DNA of 64,000 nucleotides from Rhodoferax_B ferrireducens_A. GTDB lineage: Bacteria > Pseudomonadota > Gammaproteobacteria > Burkholderiales > Burkholderiaceae_C. The stretch is from contig NZ_JAVDXT010000001.1 in the NCBI RefSeq assembly GCF_031458075.1, forward strand, positions 124,001-188,000, read 5' to 3'. Shown piece by piece: positions 16,567 through 24,690 of this stretch. The notes below the pieces were generated by a model. It saw only the letters and a program-made list of their open reading frames with translations, had not been told where the DNA came from and did no database searches. The position numbers and the translations under genes are program-made. How positions within the stretch are numbered: the stretch's first letter is position 1; each line of letters begins with the position of its first letter.

Positions 16567-16602
16567 GGGCCGGGCGTCTGCCAAGGCATCCGGCCTTTTT
16601 TA
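16567..16602 (+). terminator. Rho-independent terminator after the small protein gene
   Basis: GGGCCGG ... CCGGCC forms the stem, extended by GCC/GGC inside, and is followed by TTTTTT on the plus strand. It lies directly downstream of the gene ending at 16549. Confidence 0.75.
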
Positions 16603-16614
16603 CATTTCTTTTGC

Positions 16615-16758
16615 TCAATTCGGCACGGTATCGGTATCGTTCTCTGGATCAAACCGGGTGCGCGGCTCAGGGACCAATTTCACCAAGAGCGACAGCCTGC
16701 CGGCGTCAGCGAGCGAATCCTCAATTTTGTGAGCCAGTCGCTTTGTCTGTTCGTACAC
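16615..16758 (-). CDS. Possible small protein or 3' gene remnant
   Basis: On the minus strand a GTG-started frame of 47 residues reads MYEQTKRLAHKIEDSLADAG and ends FDPENDTDTVPN. Its balanced charged composition looks protein-like, unlike neighbouring frames. The same frame is closed by a TAG just upstream, and an overlapping frame from about 16824 is also open, so it may be the tail of a frameshifted gene. No family recognised and no clear ribosome site. Confidence 0.3.
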   Translation of the reverse strand: MYEQTKRLAHKIEDSLADAGRLSLLVKLVPEPRTRFDPENDTDTVPN

Positions 16759-16894
16759 AGCCCAGAAGATCTAGCGCAGAACGTGATACCGGGTTTGAAA
16801 GCGAGTGAGGTAGTCATTACCAGAGACGGCTTACCTTTTTGGTCTTGATGTAAAAGTATGAGTAAACCCGCACAATGGGCTTTTGGAGAAAATT

Positions 16895-17173
16895 ATGAGC
16901 AGTGATGCACTTGACGAAGCTAGAGAGCGCCGACAGCTGGTGTTGGTCGCCTCAGAACTGGGCATATCAATGGAGGAGCTAGACCAATTGGAGTTCGCAC
17001 TTGATGAAGACTCGAGTGACGACGGTTTAGTCTATTCGGTGACGGTACGTTTTGAGGAAGGAAATCCTCCAGACATCATGAGCAAAATCCGAGGCCTGGA
17101 CAGCGGCAACTATGTGTATCTGAACGCGGGACTGTTTGACGAATCCAATGAATCGGACGAGTCCGAAGAATAA
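16895..17173 (+). CDS. Small acidic hypothetical protein
   Basis: This 92-residue protein beginning MSSDALDEARERRQLVLVAS is strongly acidic, with a serine/glutamate-rich tail (DESNESDESEE). The ATG at 16895 is preferred because TTGGAG lies 7 bases upstream; an upstream in-frame TTG overlaps that ribosome site. The central part alternates strand-like hydrophobic residues (GLVYSVTVRFEEG). Highly acidic small proteins in accessory DNA are sometimes DNA mimics or inhibitors, but nothing here demonstrates that. It faces the convergent STAS-like gene across a terminator. Confidence 0.6.
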   Translation: MSSDALDEARERRQLVLVASELGISMEELDQLEFALDEDSSDDGLVYSVTVRFEEGNPPDIMSKIRGLDSGNYVYLNAGLFDESNESDESEE

Positions 17174-17180
17174 AAGCCGT

Positions 17181-17204
17181 AAAAAAGCCCGCTATGGGCG
17201 GGCG
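17181..17204 (-). terminator. Rho-independent terminator for the STAS-like gene
   Basis: GCCCGCCCATAGCGGGC on the minus strand forms a stem-loop followed by TTTTTT. It lies 6 bp beyond the stop of the minus-strand gene at 17211 and also just after the acidic-protein gene on the other strand. Confidence 0.75.
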
Positions 17205-17210
17205 TATCAG

Positions 17211-17552
17211 TTAGTGAAATACTGGTCTGCTAGCTGATTTTTCCTCATCATGCTGTCGCGCGCGGTCAGATATAACAAATCTGATGACGGCCTTCATGTC
17301 GTCGGAACAACCGCGAAATTTAACCAACTCTAATACAGACCTACCATGATGCAGAACTACAACACCAATCAATTCATCGACAAATGACTGGGTCGCCTCT
17401 ACCCCTGCAAAGTCCAGAACGATCACCTTGCCAAGTTCAATAGAAGTCTCAATTTGCTGACGGTAAGGGATGGCGGCAGGCCGAGTGCCCAGGCTTCGTG
17501 GGCTAGAAATCGGCCCAAACATAGCAGGGTGTAATGAAAGCTCGGTCAACAT
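17211..17552 (-). CDS. STAS-like domain (DUF4325) protein
   Basis: This 113-residue protein carries the DUF4325/STAS-like pattern: an N-terminal LGTRPAAIPYRQQIE, the strand-and-turn VIVLDFAGVEATQSFVDEL, and a later ELVKFRGCSDDMKAVIRFV. Such domains act as small switch or scaffold proteins and are commonly encoded next to an ATP-binding HATPase protein, as here. The ATG at 17552 follows CAGGAGCA; an upstream in-frame start at 17585 is less likely. It lies 83 bp downstream of the STAS-HATPase gene on the same strand and shares its terminator. Confidence 0.75.
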   Translation of the reverse strand: MLTELSLHPAMFGPISSPRSLGTRPAAIPYRQQIETSIELGKVIVLDFAGVEATQSFVDELIGVVVLHHGRSVLELVKFRGCSDDMKAVIRFVISDRARQHDEEKSASRPVFH

Positions 17553-17635
17553 AGGATGCTCCTGAGACTTCGTAAAACCGTTCAAACGGTGGGACGCTTA
17601 TCACTCTATCAGACAATCGATAGCTCACTCAATTG

Positions 17636-18604
17636 TTACAGAAAAGATATGTCAACGTCAGTGTCTTCGGGAGGTAGCAACTCACGCACTCGAATCGAAG
17701 GCAGTAGGCCTCGCTTGCAAACTAGTCCAATCGAAACGCCTTGCCAATAGGCATCATCAGTCCAAATGCCGCTGCGCCCTTCCGAAGACATCACAAAAGC
17801 GTCTCCGGAGGCAATAGTTAAACTGCCATGAGCAGATTTTGCAATTTTTGCTGTTGTTGTTAAACCGACCCCTTGATTTCCATGTGTGTTATATAAATTA
17901 CCGTTTCTGTTGCAACTCACGCGAGATATTAGAGCCGTGTTTATCGCTGCCACATGGGTCCGCTCGGGAAGTTTGGGATGATTTTTGAGCGTTGCTAGCA
18001 TCCCGCAGCCGTTATCGACTACAGACATTTTTACGGTCCCATTTCCCCTGTAAAACTGGGCGGCGACCCAGACTTGTGCTCGCTGATTGTCTTGCTGTCG
18101 TGCATGTGTCAATGCGTTATCCAAGAGCTCAGAGAGCGAGTAAAAGATGGGGTGTTTGAATCGTCCGAACTGACCTGGCTCTGCGGCGTCCACGGCGTTT
18201 GGGTCAGCATTGGTTAACGTGCCAGTTATAGCATCCGCTAAACGGTTAGCTGCGGCGTCGCTATCTGCATAGCTCTCCACACAAGTCAATTCAGTTAAGC
18301 CGCTGCGTTGATCGTTGCGTCCGTTTTGAGGAATTTCCACACCATCCACATCAAAATGGTTGAAGAAATCCATTCTAGACATGTAGCTGGCAACGCTTGT
18401 TCTCAGCCAATGGATGGATATTTTCTTTGATGGGTGTCGGGAGAAAAGAGCCGCCAAAATTGTGAAGCCCTGAGGGTCAATTGAGCTAACTTCAGAGGCA
18501 TCCAGGATTACATGTAAATCGTCTGTCCTATCTATAGCTGTGCAGATGGAAAATAAGCGGCCGAGATGTTGGCTCCCCACCGATGGTGGTAATTCGATTT
18601 CCAT
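17636..18604 (-). CDS. STAS + HATPase (GHKL) fusion protein
   Basis: This 322-residue protein has an N-terminal STAS-like part (about residues 1-95, with VILDASEVSSIDPQGFTIL) and a GHKL ATP-binding domain. Its N-box is SELLDNALTHA (158-168), its G1 box DNGCGM (197-202) and its G2 box GNQGVGL (242-248). The layout resembles anti-sigma-factor kinases and anti-sigma antagonists joined in one chain. No dimerisation/phosphoacceptor His domain or receiver is seen, so it is not a standard sensor kinase. With the STAS-like partner downstream it may form a partner-switch module. Confidence 0.78.
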   Translation of the reverse strand: MEIELPPSVGSQHLGRLFSICTAIDRTDDLHVILDASEVSSIDPQGFTILAALFSRHPSKKISIHWLRTSVASYMSRMDFFNHFDVDGVEIPQNGRNDQRSGLTELTCVESYADSDAAANRLADAITGTLTNADPNAVDAAEPGQFGRFKHPIFYSLSELLDNALTHARQQDNQRAQVWVAAQFYRGNGTVKMSVVDNGCGMLATLKNHPKLPERTHVAAINTALISRVSCNRNGNLYNTHGNQGVGLTTTAKIAKSAHGSLTIASGDAFVMSSEGRSGIWTDDAYWQGVSIGLVCKRGLLPSIRVRELLPPEDTDVDISFL

Positions 18605-18936
18605 GTGATGAGTGTGTTGTAGAGCGCGGCCTCAATTGGCGATGCAGCTTTGCATTCTAGACAGGCATGTTGCTCGTCCACGTTCATGCGTCGCAGCCGA
18701 GCAGTTCCTCCGATACGAGCAGTCAATTTGGCGGTGCCGCGCCGCTTACTGGCTGACCAGGGCACCTCGGCGTTAGGGCGTCTCGCGCGTATTTGAATTT
18801 CCCGCGTGTCCAGTTGTCTTGCTGCGGGGCTGAGTCGCAATTACATGTCTATTGAACGAAATAACTCAGCTCTTCGGCGAGGGTGCGAAAACATGCCCCG
18901 CCGGCTACATGGTGGCTACATGAACCCAAAAAAGCA
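18605..18936. other. Spacer before the tRNA-Thr terminator
   Basis: I see no supportable gene in this 332-bp stretch on either strand. A minus-strand open frame that overlaps the start of the STAS-HATPase gene is arginine-rich and motif-free. Confidence 0.45.
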
Positions 18937-18970
18937 AAAGCCCGCTATCTTTTGAATAGCGGGCTTTTCT
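18937..18970. terminator. Strong bidirectional hairpin terminator
   Basis: AAAAGCCCGCTAT pairs with ATAGCGGGCTTTT around a short loop. A-rich and T-rich flanks allow termination on both strands. It sits 10 bp beyond the 3' end of the minus-strand tRNA-Thr and ends that transcript. Confidence 0.75.
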
Positions 18971-18979
18971 TATTTCATG

Positions 18980-19055
18980 TGGTGCCGGAGAGATGAATCG
19001 AACACCCGACCTTCTCATTACGAATGAGCTGCTCTACCGACTGAGCTACACCGGC
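18980..19055 (-). tRNA. tRNA-Thr (anticodon CGT)
   Basis: A cloverleaf is readable on the minus strand: acceptor GCCGGTG with CTCCGGC (one T-T mismatch), D-arm GCTCAGTCGGTAGAGC, anticodon loop TTCGTAA giving CGT, T-arm with TTCGATT, discriminator A and encoded CCA. It marks the boundary between the gene-poor accessory region on the left and conserved housekeeping genes on the right. Confidence 0.93.
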
Positions 19056-19069
19056 ACATTAGCCTCAGA

Positions 19070-20077
19070 TTATAGCTTGGAGAAGTAGCTGCCTACTTTT
19101 TCCACTTCATTTTTTGATCCCAGCACCACGCTGACGCGTTCATGCAGCTTTTGCGGCACGATGTCCAGGATGCGCTGGGTGCCGGTGCTGGCGGCGCCGC
19201 CGGCCTGTTCGACCAGCCAGCCCATGGGGTTGGCTTCGTACATCAGGCGCAGTTTGCCGGGCTTGCCGGGTTCGCGCTTGTCCCAAGGGTAGAGGAAGAT
19301 GCCGCCGCGGGTCAGGATGCGGTGCACGTCGGTCACCATGCTGGCGATCCAGCGCATATTGAAGTCCTTGCCGCGTGGGCCTTCCGTGCCTTGCAGGCAG
19401 TCGTCAATATAGTTTTTCACCGGGGTATCCCAGTGGCGCATATTGCTCATGTTGATGGCGAATTCCTGGGTGTCGGCCGGGATCTGGACGTTTTCCTGCG
19501 TCAGGAAGAACGAGCCTTGTTCGCGGTCCAGGGTGAACATGGCGACACCATTGCCTACCGTCAGCACCAACGTGGTTTGCGGGCCGTAGAGGCAGTAGCC
19601 TGCGGCGACCTGGTTCTTGCCGGGCTGGAAGAAGTCTTGCTCGACCACGGCGGCATCGCTTGGCGGCTTCTTCAGCACGCTGAAGATGGTGCCGATGCTG
19701 ACGTTCACATCGATGTTGCTGGAGCCGTCCAGTGGGTCAAACAGCAGCAGGTATTCGCCCTGCGGGTAGCCGTTGGGCACGGCATGGATTTCTTCCATTT
19801 CTTCCGAGGCCATGGCCGCCAGGTGGCCGCCCCATTCGTTGGCTTCGATCAGTACTTCGTTGGCAATGATGTCCAGCTTCTTCTGGATTTCACCCTGCAC
19901 GTTTTCCGAGTCGGCCGTGCCGAGCACGCCGCCGAGTGCGCCTTTGTTGACCGCATGGCTGATGCCTTTGCAGGCACGGGCCACGACTTCGATCAGCAGG
20001 CGCAGCTGCGACGGGATCAGGCCGTCAACGCGTTGCTGCTCGACGAGGTAGCGGGTGAGGGATATGTTTTGGGACAT
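19070..20077 (-). CDS. fbp: Class I fructose-1,6-bisphosphatase
   Basis: This cytoplasmic gluconeogenic enzyme hydrolyses fructose 1,6-bisphosphate to fructose 6-phosphate. It is full length at 335 residues. The metal-binding signature DPLDGSSNID lies at 114-123, and the sugar-phosphate site region (LYEANPMGWLVEQAGG in family form, here LMYEANPMGW) near the C-terminus is intact. It lies 12 bp after pepN on the same strand and 14 bp before the tRNA-Thr start, so it ends the pepN transcript. Nothing unusual. Confidence 0.96.
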   Translation of the reverse strand: MSQNISLTRYLVEQQRVDGLIPSQLRLLIEVVARACKGISHAVNKGALGGVLGTADSENVQGEIQKKLDIIANEVLIEANEWGGHLAAMASEEMEEIHAVPNGYPQGEYLLLFDPLDGSSNIDVNVSIGTIFSVLKKPPSDAAVVEQDFFQPGKNQVAAGYCLYGPQTTLVLTVGNGVAMFTLDREQGSFFLTQENVQIPADTQEFAINMSNMRHWDTPVKNYIDDCLQGTEGPRGKDFNMRWIASMVTDVHRILTRGGIFLYPWDKREPGKPGKLRLMYEANPMGWLVEQAGGAASTGTQRILDIVPQKLHERVSVVLGSKNEVEKVGSYFSKL

Positions 20078-20089
20078 GGGATTCCTTGT

Positions 20090-22783
20090 TTAGTCGGCCA
20101 GTGCGCGGGAGACTACCTCGCGCACGTCGTTGCTTAGGTCGGTCTTGGCGGCTACCCGCACCAGCGCTTCGCGGGCAGCGCTGCGGTAGGGTTCGGCCAG
20201 GTTCTTCCAGCGGTCCAGGGCGCGCGCCAGGCGGGCGGCCACCTGCGGGTTGATGCCGTCGAGCTCGATCACGCGTTCGCTCCAGAACACATAGCCTGCG
20301 GCGTCGCGGCGGTGGAAGGCGCCGGGGTTCGCACTGCAATAGCTGAACACCACGCTGCGCGCACGGTTCGGATTGCGCAGGCTGAAGTCGGGGTGCTTCA
20401 TCAGCTGGCGCACCGCCGGCAGGATGTTGCCATCGCGGTCGGTGGCGCCGGCTTGCAGGGCAAACCATTTGTCCAGCACCAGGGCTTCGTCCTTGAACAG
20501 TGCATGGAAGCGCGGCAGCGCCTGCGCGGCCAGCGGATGGCCGCTGGAGACCAGCGCGGCCAGCGCGTTGAAGCGGTCGGTCATATTGCCCGCGTCCTTG
20601 AAGCGCTGGTAGGCCTTGCCGGGCCAGACCACATCGCCACTGGTCTGCGCGGCCAGGCACAGCTGGCTCAAGGCCATGCCGGTCAGTGCGCGGCGGCCGC
20701 TGGACAGTGGGTCGGGGCGGTAGGCACCGGTGTCGCCGTAGGTCTCGTAGGCCCAGGCCCAGTCGTTGGCGAGGGCTTGCGCGAGCTGGCTGCGCATGGC
20801 TTCGCGCACCGCGTGGATGCGCTGCGGGTCGACTACGTTCAGCTGTTCGGCCAGGTAGGTTTCGGATGGCAGGGTCAGCACCAGCTCTTTGAATGCGGCA
20901 TCCAGATCTGGATGGCGCAGCACGCTGCGCATCGCTTCAATATAGGCATCGTTTAGCGGTTTGACGCCGGATATATCTGCGTCACCAGCTATTAATGTAA
21001 TAGCGGATCGCACGGCTAGGCGTTGGCCGGCTTCCCAGCGGTTGAAGGCGTCGGTATCAAAAGCCAGCAGGGTCAGCAGCTGGGCGTCGGTGTAGTCGTA
21101 CACCAGCACCACCGGGGCCGAGAAGCCGCGCAGGATGCTGGGCACGGGCTCGGCGTCCAGGTTGACGAAGGTCAGCGTTTGCGTTGCTTCGGTCATCACG
21201 AAGGTGTAGGGCGCGCTCAGGGTCGAACCGTCAGCGCTCTGCAACGGCAGCGCGCTGCCATCCTGCGCCAGCAGGCCCAGGCCGATAGGGATCACGAACG
21301 GCTCTTTGGTGGCCTGGCCGGGCGTGGGCGCACAGGTTTGCGACAGGGTCAGGCTGTAGCTGCGCGACGCCGCGTCGTAGTGGCCCACGGCCTGCACGCG
21401 CGGCGTACCGGCCTGGCTGTACCAGCGCTTGAACTGCGGCAGCAGGCGTGCCAGCTCCGACTGCGGATTCGCGTCGGCAATCGCCTGGGCGAAGTCGTCG
21501 CAGGTCACGGCCTGGCCGTCGAAGCGCTCGAAATACAGCGTCATGCCCTTGGCAAAGCCGTCGCGGCCCACCAAGGTCTGCATCATGCGCACCACTTCCG
21601 CACCTTTTTCGTAGATGGTGACGGTGTAGAAGTTGTTGATCTCGATATAGCTGTCGGGCCGCACCGGGTGGGCCATCGGGCCCGCATCTTCGGGGAACTG
21701 GGCGGTGCGCAACACGCGCACGTCTTCGATGCGCTTGACGGCCTTGGCCGAGGGGTCGCGGCACAGGTCCAGGCTGAATTCCTGGTCGCGGAAGACCGTC
21801 AGGCCTTCCTTCAGGCTCAGCTGGAACCAGTCGCGGCAGGTGACGCGGTTGCCGCTCCAGTTGTGGAAGTACTCGTGGCCGACCACCGACTCGATGTTCG
21901 CGTAGTCGGTATCGGTGGCCGTGGCCTGGTTCGCCAACACGTACTTGGTGTTGAAGATGTTCAGACCCTTGTTTTCCATCGCGCCCATGTTGAAGTCGCT
22001 GGTGGCGACGATCATGAAGCGCTCCAGGTCCAGCGGCAGGCCGAAGCGGGCTTCGTCCCAGGCGATCGAGGCCATCAGGGAGTGCATCGCGTGTTCGGTC
22101 TTGTCCAGGTCGCCGGGGCGCACAAACACCTGCAGCAAATGGTCTTTGCCGTTGCGCGCGCTGATGCGCTGCTCGCGGCTGACCAGCTGGCCGGCCACCA
22201 GGGCGAACAGGTAGCTGGGCTTGCGGAACGGGTCTTCCCACTTGGCAAAGTGGCGGCCATCGTCCAGCGGGCCGTGGTCGACCAGGTTGCCGTTGCTTAG
22301 CAGTACCGGGTACTTGGCTTTGTCGGCGCGCAGGGTCACGGTATAGGTGGCCATCACGTCCGGGCGGTCCAGGAAGTAGGTGATGCGGCGAAAGCCCTCG
22401 GCCTCGCACTGGGTGAAGAAGGTGTCGTTGCTGACGAACAAGCCCATCAGTTTGGTGTTCTTGGCCGGCGCGCAGGTGGTGAAGATTTCCAGGTCAAAGG
22501 CGCCGTCTTCAACGCCAGGCAGGCTTTCCAGCACCAGCTGGTTGCCCTCGATCTTGAACGAAGCGCCCTGGCCGTTGACCAGTACGCGCGCCAGGTTCAG
22601 CTCTTCGCCGTCCAGGCGCAGCGCCTGGGCCGGCACATCCGGGTTGCGGCGCATGCGCATCTTGTTGAGCACGCGGGTTTTGGCCGGGTCCAGGTCGAAG
22701 CAGAGCTCGACCGTGTCGATCCAGAAAGCCGGCGCGGTGTAGTCGGCCCGGTGGATGGCTGTCGCCTGTCCTTCACGATACAT
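20090..22783 (-). CDS. pepN: Aminopeptidase N (M1 family zinc peptidase)
   Basis: This broad-specificity cytoplasmic aminopeptidase of 897 residues is close to the usual 870-900. The exopeptidase motif GAMEN is at 267-271 and the zinc site HEYFH at 303-307, with the third ligand E326. The DUF3458 middle and the long helical C-terminal domain are complete. Its start overlaps the end of the HAD phosphatase gene by 11 bp, which suggests translational coupling. A partial copy of the dispersed palindromic repeat lies inside the coding sequence near 20955-20995. Confidence 0.96.
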   Translation of the reverse strand: MYREGQATAIHRADYTAPAFWIDTVELCFDLDPAKTRVLNKMRMRRNPDVPAQALRLDGEELNLARVLVNGQGASFKIEGNQLVLESLPGVEDGAFDLEIFTTCAPAKNTKLMGLFVSNDTFFTQCEAEGFRRITYFLDRPDVMATYTVTLRADKAKYPVLLSNGNLVDHGPLDDGRHFAKWEDPFRKPSYLFALVAGQLVSREQRISARNGKDHLLQVFVRPGDLDKTEHAMHSLMASIAWDEARFGLPLDLERFMIVATSDFNMGAMENKGLNIFNTKYVLANQATATDTDYANIESVVGHEYFHNWSGNRVTCRDWFQLSLKEGLTVFRDQEFSLDLCRDPSAKAVKRIEDVRVLRTAQFPEDAGPMAHPVRPDSYIEINNFYTVTIYEKGAEVVRMMQTLVGRDGFAKGMTLYFERFDGQAVTCDDFAQAIADANPQSELARLLPQFKRWYSQAGTPRVQAVGHYDAASRSYSLTLSQTCAPTPGQATKEPFVIPIGLGLLAQDGSALPLQSADGSTLSAPYTFVMTEATQTLTFVNLDAEPVPSILRGFSAPVVLVYDYTDAQLLTLLAFDTDAFNRWEAGQRLAVRSAITLIAGDADISGVKPLNDAYIEAMRSVLRHPDLDAAFKELVLTLPSETYLAEQLNVVDPQRIHAVREAMRSQLAQALANDWAWAYETYGDTGAYRPDPLSSGRRALTGMALSQLCLAAQTSGDVVWPGKAYQRFKDAGNMTDRFNALAALVSSGHPLAAQALPRFHALFKDEALVLDKWFALQAGATDRDGNILPAVRQLMKHPDFSLRNPNRARSVVFSYCSANPGAFHRRDAAGYVFWSERVIELDGINPQVAARLARALDRWKNLAEPYRSAAREALVRVAAKTDLSNDVREVVSRALAD

Positions 22784-23462
22784 GGAGGTTCCCCAGAAAG
22801 TTCGATTGCAAGAGTTCGTCGTAATTGCGCACGCAGGTGATCACGTGCGGCCCGGCCAGCTCTTCGGGTGTATTGGTGGTGCAGATGCCGACCGCACGCA
22901 TGCCGGCCCGGCGAGCAGCTTCTATGCCAAAAGGCGCATCTTCGAAGACGATACAGTGCTTTGGCGCAATGCCCACGCGCTCTGCTGCTGCTAAAAATAT
23001 AGCGGGCGTAGGCTTGCCGCTGAGGCCCTCATCGCCACGGGCGATAGCGTCGGGCGGCGGCGCCATATTCAGATGGCCGAGGGCGAATTCCACGTTGTGG
23101 ATGTCGCCCGCCGTGCCCACGCCAACCTTCAGGCCGCGCGTCCGGGTGGCGGCGTAGAAGGCGCTGAAGCCGGCCACTTCCTTGAAGATGGGGCCGAAGA
23201 TGTCGCGGTACAGGCGCTCCTTCTCGTGCACCAGCTCCCAGGCCAGGGCGTCGTCCATATCCGGTTGGTCCAGCAGCAGGCGCACGCATTCCAGGCCGGT
23301 GCGGCCGGTGGTGCGGCGCATCAGCTCGTCGATGTCCATGCGAATACCGTGCTTCTGGGCAAAGTCCTGCCAGGTGGAGGCATGGTGCGGCATGGAGTCG
23401 ATCATGGTGCCGTCCATGTCGAAGATCAGGGCCTTGGTGGGCTGCGCGAAAAGAGCTTGCAT
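22773..23462 (-). CDS. HAD family hydrolase (beta-phosphoglucomutase-like phosphatase)
   Basis: This is a 229-residue haloacid-dehalogenase phosphatase. Motif I is FDMDGTMIDS with the nucleophile Asp, motif II the GVGTAG strand, the motif III Lys is in GLSGKPTPAIF, and motif IV is FEDAPFGIEAA. The helical C1 cap between motifs I and II places it with beta-phosphoglucomutase and sugar-phosphatase relatives. It begins one base before the prfB stop ends (shared base at 23462) and overlaps pepN by 11 bp. The substrate is not determinable from sequence. Confidence 0.88.
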   Translation of the reverse strand: MQALFAQPTKALIFDMDGTMIDSMPHHASTWQDFAQKHGIRMDIDELMRRTTGRTGLECVRLLLDQPDMDDALAWELVHEKERLYRDIFGPIFKEVAGFSAFYAATRTRGLKVGVGTAGDIHNVEFALGHLNMAPPPDAIARGDEGLSGKPTPAIFLAAAERVGIAPKHCIVFEDAPFGIEAARRAGMRAVGICTTNTPEELAGPHVITCVRNYDELLQSNFLGNLHVS

Positions 23463-24566
23463 TAAACGCCTTGTTTCAGAGAGGCTTCGATGAAGATGTC
23501 CAGGTCGCCGTCCAGCACCTTTTGCGTGGCCGAGACTTCGACATTGGTGCGCAGGTCCTTGATACGGCTGTTGTCCAGCACGTAGCTGCGGATCTGGTGA
23601 CCCCAGCCCACATCGGTCTTGGTGTCTTCCAGCTTTTGCTGCGCTTCCTGTTGCTTGCGCAGCTCGAAGTCGTACAGGCGGCTACGCAGGCGCTTCCAGG
23701 CCACGTCGCGGTTGCTGTGCTGACTGCGGCCGTCCTGGCATTGCACCACGATGCCGGTCGGGATGTGCGTCAGACGCACGGCCGAGTCGGTCTTGTTGAT
23801 GTGCTGGCCGCCGGCGCCGGATGCGCGGAAGGTGTCGGTGCGCACGTCGCTGGGGTTGATTTCGATCTCGATCGAGTCGTCGATCTCGGGGTAGACGAAC
23901 ACGCTGGCAAAGCTGGTGTGGCGGCCGCCCGACGAGTCAAACGGCGATTTGCGCACCAGGCGGTGCACGCCGGTTTCGGTGCGCAGCAGGCCGAACGCGT
24001 ATTCGCCCTCGATCTTGATGGTCGCGCCCTTGATGCCGGCGGTGTCGCCGTCGGTCAGGTCTTCCACGGTGGCGGTAAAGCCCTTGCGTTCGGCGTAGCG
24101 CAGGTACTGGCGCAGCAGCATGCTGGCCCAGTCGCAGGCTTCGGTGCCGCCGGCGCCGGCCTGGATGTCCAGGAAGCAGGGCAGGGGGTCGGCCGGCTGG
24201 TTGAACATGCGGCGGAATTCCAGCGCTTCGACCTCCGTGGCCAAGCCCGCGGTCTCGGTCTCGATGGTGAGCAGGCCGTCTTCGTCGCCTTCTTCCTTGG
24301 ACATCTCGAACAACTCGGTGTTGTCGGCCAGCTCACGGGTGAGCTTTTCCAGCGCCAGCACCACGCCGTCGAGCAGTTTCTTCTCTTTGCCCAGTTCCTG
24401 GGCCTTCTTTGGGTCGTTCCAGACGCTGGGGTCTTCTAGCGATGCATTGACGGTGCGCAGGCGCTCGGCTTTGGCATCGACGTCAAAGATACCTCCGTAA
24501 ATCTTCGGTACGCACGCTCAGGCTGCTAAGTTGGTTGCCAATGGTGTTGATGCGTTCTGCTTCCAT
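23462..24566 (-). CDS. prfB: Peptide chain release factor 2, with programmed +1 frameshift
   Basis: RF2 recognises UGA and UAA stop codons and releases the finished peptide on the ribosome. The start ATG at 24566 opens MEAERINTIGNQL..., 27 codons ending RRYL, and then an in-frame TGA at 24485-24483. A +1 shift at CTT-TGA-C continues as DVDAKAERL to a 367-residue product. The tripeptide determinant SPF (RKSPFDSSGG) and the catalytic GGQ (GAGGQHINKT) are present. RF2 level autoregulates through the UGA read. Annotation as a 300-residue frame from 24364 would lose the N-terminus. Confidence 0.96.
24482..24497 (-). promoter_or_regulatory. prfB recoding site (+1 frameshift)
   Basis: On the minus strand the sequence GGAGGTATCTTTGAC contains the internal Shine-Dalgarno-like GGAGG just before the slippery CTT followed by TGA C. 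This is the conserved RF2 frameshift element. Confidence 0.95.
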
Positions 24567-24586
24567 GAGAGTCTTTCTTGAGTGCA

Positions 24587-24611
24587 CTGGCCGGCTGCGG
24601 GAGCCGGCCAG
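24587..24611. other. Perfect 10-bp inverted repeat between mcp and prfB
   Basis: CTGGCCGGCT and AGCCGGCCAG flank a 5-nt loop. It lies 20 bp upstream of the prfB start and downstream of the chemoreceptor gene. No T run follows on either strand, so termination would be weak or factor-dependent. Confidence 0.55.
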
Positions 24612-24690
24612 TTGGGTGAGCCGAGGGCTTAACCCATTATTTTCTCACGCCTCTCATGACGCCCGGGCGGCAGGCTGGGCTTTCGCTGCT

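Noticed and set aside
18532..18840. 102-codon minus-strand frame overlapping the start of the STAS-HATPase gene
   Set aside because: Overlap, arginine-rich start and no family similarity.
19142..20137. 331-codon frame opposite fbp
   Set aside because: Shadow of fbp; composition typical of antisense reading.
21023..22300. 425-codon frame opposite pepN
   Set aside because: Shadow of pepN without motifs.
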